Positions 59,620-64,000 of a stretch of 64,000 nucleotides of DNA are shown in pieces. The first letter of the stretch is position 1, and each line of letters starts with the position of its first letter. The DNA is from Adineta steineri (taxonomy: Eukaryota; Rotifera; Eurotatoria; Adinetida; Adinetidae), in the NCBI GenBank assembly GCA_905250115.1, contig CAJNOI010000130.1, forward strand, positions 218,933 to 282,932, written 5' to 3'. The notes beneath the pieces are model-generated. The model was not told the origin of the DNA. It did no database searches and saw nothing but the letters and a program-made list of their open reading frames with translations. Made by a program: the position numbers and the translations under genes.

Positions 59620-61967
59620 TTAATGATGTGCACATGCTTCAGCAGTACATATCTTAGCAATCGGTGGTGGTACATCCATTGCAGGACTACCAGCAAAGAA
59701 TCCAACAGGTTGCAAACGAAATCCAACAGTTTCAACAGGCATAACAGGCCAATCCTCAGCTCGAACAATATGATTAATACCAAATGTATACCAAGTAACA
59801 AGATCACAATTAACTAATGAATCATCTTTATGTTTTTGACAATAAAATGCAATACCATCTTCATCACCTTTAGCTTGATTAGAAAAAAGACCAGCTGCAT
59901 AAAATTCATCAGGATGATATTGTGTTGCCCATAAATGATAACGAGCAAATGCACTTCTTCCACCTTGTCCAGAATCTAAATCACATAATGGATAACATGC
60001 TGGAGATGATGGAACAATCTTATAAGCAACTGGTTGATCAACATGATTTTTAACTTGAGAATTAATTACTTTCCAAAATCGTCCTTTTGTTGCATCATGT
60101 AATCGATGTGCTTCACCAGCAGTTTCTAAGATTGTTTCTTTAGCTATCCAAGCATTACCAGCTGGATTGTCTGATCCTTTCGGTATAGGTTCACAATTAA
60201 CTTCAACAAGTGAATTTTTTACTCCATCAAGAATCCAATCTATACGCATATTAAAAAAATGTTGATGATGTGGGCCATATAATCCTTCAGCTATCATTCC
60301 ACCAGATACCGGTGTTTTACCGTTTTCAATTGCACCTAGAAAAAAAATATTCTTTCTATTATAATAAAAAAAATATTCTACTTTTCGTGCGTACCTGGTG
60401 CAATAATTCCAGTAAGTTTTACTTCAAATTGAATAGTACCATCTTGCATAAAATACCAAAATAAGCCATATTCATAATTACCCACTGTCAACATAGTTGA
60501 GACAACAAGACGTCTTGCACGACGACATTGAGTACGTTGTTCAACAAATCTAATACAGAACAGAATTATTCATATAATAGAAAGAAAAAAAATAATCTCT
60601 TTTACTCAGTATGTTTCCAAAGTAGTCCTGTATCTTCTTCATGGATACAAATAGCATTTTTTAATAATAAGGCTTGGCCCTGATTATTATTAACAACGGC
60701 ATCCATATAACGAATTTCACCAAGACAATCACATCCTAGTACTAAACTATTGGCTAATAAACCCATTCCAGCTTCACCAACATCAAATGCATTTTTATAA
60801 TTATGTGCAGGGCTACCATCAGCATATGGTACCCACATTTCGCTAACAGCTGCTCGATAAAAAATAGATCTCCATCGATTTTGATCAAAGTATTCAACCA
60901 TATTGATTGTAAGACCTAAAACAAGCATTTTTATTAATTAATTTCATAAAAAAAATGAAAATAATACTGTTAACCTTCACGAACATTATATCCAACTCTA
61001 AAACGCCATTTTTGCCATGATATTTGATAACCATCTATTTGAAATGATGGACCTTCAGGTTGTGTAATAATAAGTGGTTTAAGATCTTTTCGAACACCAT
61101 CAGGAAAATAAGGTATATTATCAGGTGATGTAATACCTTCTGGATCATAATTACCAGATTTTGGTGCTACTGGTATAACAAGATGATCTTCGACATCAAC
61201 AGTAAAGGAATCTAAATCAACAGTGATAACAAGACCGTCAATATGATGAGCATAATAATTATCTTCTGGCCATTTTCTAACAGCGGCATAAGGACGAAAT
61301 ATTCGTCGTTTCGATGCTGCATCTTGTTCATCACGATAACCAGATGCAAATGGATAAAAAACAACTTTATCCATTTGGATATTTCGTTTTGCAAATGCAG
61401 CTAATAAAGCTTCACTTGAACGAAGTGCATCATCAGCTTCGATCATCTCATCAAAGGTGAGACTAGGTTGAACTTTATTAAATTCAGTAAAACTTTCAAT
61501 AGATTTTTTTATTAAATCAACAATAGCTACATAAGTTGTTCGACCTTTTGGATCACGAATTGTTGCGACTGCACGTCGTTCTAATAGATCTTTTGATTTA
61601 TAATTAAGAACATAATTTTTATCTTCAGGTTCTTGCGGAAGAATTGTAATAATACGCATGTGAGGTTGGAAAATTTTTGATGCATGAAGTAAACGTGTTG
61701 TTAAATTAAATTCATCTAAACAATAAATTATTAGAGTATAATTCTTTATTATATTATGCAAATAATAACATGACGTTTATTCTTTTCATTCTTACCAGCA
61801 TTTAATGGATCAAGTGGATGTTGTATTAATGGTGAGACACCATCAGGAATAATATTCGGTAGTGGAAGATTCTTTTCTTCATCTGGATGAGTTGGAATTT
61901 TTGCAGGTTGTGCAGCTAGTTGCTGTTTTGCTGCTTCTTCGTCATTAATTTCTGTTGATTCCATCAT
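59620..61967 (-). CDS. Copper-containing primary amine oxidase, microbial/fungal type (five exons)
   Basis: Minus-strand exons are 61967-61796, 61715-60975, 60915-60606, 60549-60395 and 60335-59620, giving 697 aa. The active-site set is complete. The catalytic base Asp is in NAFDVGEAG (about D349). The TPQ-precursor Tyr is in TVGNYEYG (about Y433). Copper ligands are HQH in GPHHQHFF (about H483, H485) and the third His in [17 protein letters not shown] (about H648). The enzyme oxidises primary amines to aldehydes with release of H2O2 and ammonia, using a self-made topaquinone cofactor. There is no signal peptide, so it is cytosolic or peroxisomal rather than secreted, although no C-terminal SKL is seen (ends ACAHH). 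The sequence around TPQ ([20 protein letters not shown]) is like bacterial/fungal enzymes, not animal AOC proteins, so horizontal origin is likely. Confidence 0.9.
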
Positions 61968-62443
61968 AATTTTGATGTTGAATAGTCTAAAGTATTAAAG
62001 TTATCAAAAATAATATATCTGAATGCTCTGTTGTTTTGCTGATGTAACCAAATAATTGTATGCCTATTCTCTCCTACCTGTGTACACAGCTTAGATCATA
62101 TGCGCGTCTCCCGCTTATCTCTCATCGTGTTCTATACTTTTACTTCGTCCTTTATTTAATAAATTTTTTTTCTCTCTCTCTCTCCACTACACAGAAAAGA
62201 GAACAGTAGATTCTCACTTTTATCTTATCTCTTTACATTATCGAAATAAATAAGTACATTTTATTTAACGAAAGAAAAATTAGCAGAAGACTCGAGTACT
62301 TTCTGATCACATTCGCTACTGAATCTGTGTTGACCTTCTAAATGGTGTTGTTGGATGCGCAATTAAATTATCTATCAAATGGTGTTATTTTAGAGGGGTC
62401 ATAGGGCAAACAGTAGTGATTTAAGTCGAATTACTGAGATTTT

Positions 62444-62494
62444 TCGTGGGTGTGGGTGTGAACGTGGACTAAGAGAAGAGGCACTCACACCCGC
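62444..62494. repeat. G-rich/C-rich foldback with TGTGGG-like arms
   Basis: CGTGGGTGTGGGTGTGAACG, loop CTAAGAGAAGAGG, then CACTCACACCCG. The left arm contains two perfect tandem TGTGGG-type units. Confidence 0.65.
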
Positions 62495-62560
62495 TTTCTT
62501 TTTTTAATAGATTGTTTAATAGTACGAACGATTTTTGTAAGCTGTAATGTCTTCCAACAA

Positions 62561-62623
62561 TGGGTGGATGCGGGTGAGCGTTAGCTAAGTATAATATTCA
62601 CAACCACACGCATACCCGCACCC
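62561..62623. repeat. G-rich/C-rich foldback
   Basis: GGGTGGATGCGGGTGAGCGT pairs imperfectly with CACACGCATACCCGCACCCT across an AT-rich loop. It lies 67 bases from the preceding foldback. Confidence 0.55.
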
Positions 62624-64000
62624 TTACAACCTATTCGTCCTAATTCTTAAGAGTGATCGTCGACATCTTTTTTAATTGACTAATAAACTAAAATAAAAAG
62701 CAATATGAATACAAGAAAAACATTGATTTTATCGTATATTTCTATTCTATATGAAGTATATTAATTTTGTCACTTGAGATTATTCTTTATTATTTATTTC
62801 TGCCAAAATAAATAACTTTTAATTGATATATTCTTTTAAAGTTCAATAATACATAATTTTTTACTCATCGGCAAATAAAGTAAAAATAGATCATAATGTT
62901 CAAGAAAATAAACAAAGTTAAAAGAAAAAAATATATGATTTTTCATACATGAGACACGTTGAAAATAAATCAGAGACTCTCTATCACATTTCTTATGCGA
63001 TTGTAGAGTGCTAAATATGATTATATCAATGAGCAGTTCATAGCATTTACAACCGAAACAATCAATAAGGAAAGTTGTTTCACTTCACGCTCTAGTCATG
63101 CATATCAAGGAGAAATGGAAAGAAAATGTACAAATAATTCATATCTAGACATATGCATATACTTGAATAGGCATTTCTCTCGAGTTCTTTTAAACTTCTA
63201 CGAATGAATGAAAACATGGATTGAGAAATTCTTTGTTGTTGTTTTGTGTTTTTCTCATGCAAAAAAAAATTTTGCGAAATAGTTAAGAAACAATCGATTA
63301 TTTTTATACGATTTTAATCAATAATTTTGACACTAATAATTACACAAAAATCATCAATAAGTCGATTATCTCGTAAAATTTTGTTTTTGTATGAGTTGTA
63401 GCGATGTATTATAATGACGGCAATGTGTTTGTAAAAAAAAGTATTTCTTTCTAATTTCATGTGATCGACGCATTTCTGCTTGAAGTCACACAATTTCTCT
63501 TTGATATAAGAATAGGATACAGTCGTCAAAACGTTTCATTTATACCATTAAATCATATGTATTATTCGATTCTGATAGAAAAATCAAAAGAAATAAATCA
63601 CTCTCTTTATTTTTATTATCTAAATGCGATAAGTTTCTTGGTACAAGCAAAAGGAATAGAATTAAATCAAGTGTCAAAGTAAATATGAAGTCATTACTTT
63701 TCTATTATTCTTTCCAAACAATAATATTTCATTTGTTTATTTAAAAATATCTAATATGATAGGTTTTTTGTAATATGTTTAAGATATTCGTTATTTTAAA
63801 GATTCATGAATTATAACCAATCTAGAATTGCATTTCTTTAGCAAGAATTATATTGTAATGCAGATTGAAACAATTATTTATATGTAATATCGATTTGTAA
63901 ATAAAATCATATTATTATTCTTTTCAGTTGAGGAAAGTTAATTGACATTTATTTATTTAAAAAGAAGTTGGCTTCCAAAATTCACTGCATTTCTTCATCA

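Larger units (their letters stand above)
61968..64000. other. Intergenic, two foldbacks, no gene recognised
   Basis: A CT-rich tract at about 62170-62190 lies upstream of the amine oxidase start. Foldbacks at 62444-62494 and 62561-62623 are listed separately. Small frames near 63314-63682 overlap on both strands and have no supporting features. Confidence 0.45.

Overview
The window is eukaryotic and strongly AT-rich. It has many spliced genes with mostly 47-70 nt GT-AG introns, two 100-N scaffold gaps (28810-28909 and 53199-53298), no operons and no CRISPR-like arrays. Gene content points to a bdelloid rotifer (Rotaria/Adineta-like). The signs are compact small-intron genes, divergent rhodopsin-like GPCRs, an ADP-ribosyltransferase-TPR protein, an F-box/LRR-like protein, a TIR protein, microbial-type metabolic genes (GH43, copper amine oxidase) and short TGTGGG-like interstitial motifs. 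The species call is inference; I could not run a search.

Layout. 1-1302 (-) is a membrane-anchored 5'-nucleotidase-like phosphoesterase cut by the window edge. 3919-9206 (+) is a tandem GPCR pair. 10193-10981 (+) is a coiled-coil/MLLE (PABC) protein, followed by a coiled-coil pseudogene near 12055-12370. 13291-15118 (+) is a single-pass membrane protein with a PARP/ART-like cytosolic domain. 16737-19797 (+) is a helical repeat-TIR-SAM-like protein. 20558-20929 (-) is a small Gly/Pro-rich protein. 21434-25069 (-) is a TRPA-type channel. 25648-26613 (-) and 27792-28772 (+) are two further GPCRs. 29281-30710 (+) is a secreted GH43-like glycosidase, convergent with an ABC1/ADCK-type atypical kinase at 30949-32841 (-). 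33591-34364 (+) is an AGTRAP homologue split over seven tiny exons. 36055-36999 (-) is a third member of the GPCR family of the tandem pair. 38711-39613 (+) is a 40-cysteine surface protein. 39930-40604 (-) is an uncertain membrane protein. 41722-44517 (-) is an ART-like/TPR protein. 45260-47454 (-) is a ten-exon GLUT/SLC2-type transporter. 48613-50700 (-) is FBXO21. 51206-53029 (-) is an F-box protein. 53619-58498 holds a decaying tandem gene family with GC-rich blocks. 58557-58856 is a short retroposed insertion with perfect target-site duplications. 59620-61967 (-) is a microbial-type copper amine oxidase. 61968-64000 has no recognised gene.

The genes do not form one pathway. Recurring themes are sensory or chemoreception membrane proteins (five GPCRs, a TRPA channel), NAD+-linked signalling folds (TIR, PARP-like, ART-like), protein turnover (two F-box proteins), and likely horizontally acquired carbohydrate and amine metabolism (GH43, CuAO). 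Exon junctions were placed by hand from GT/AG sites, reading-frame continuity and family motifs. All complete spliced models sum to a multiple of three.
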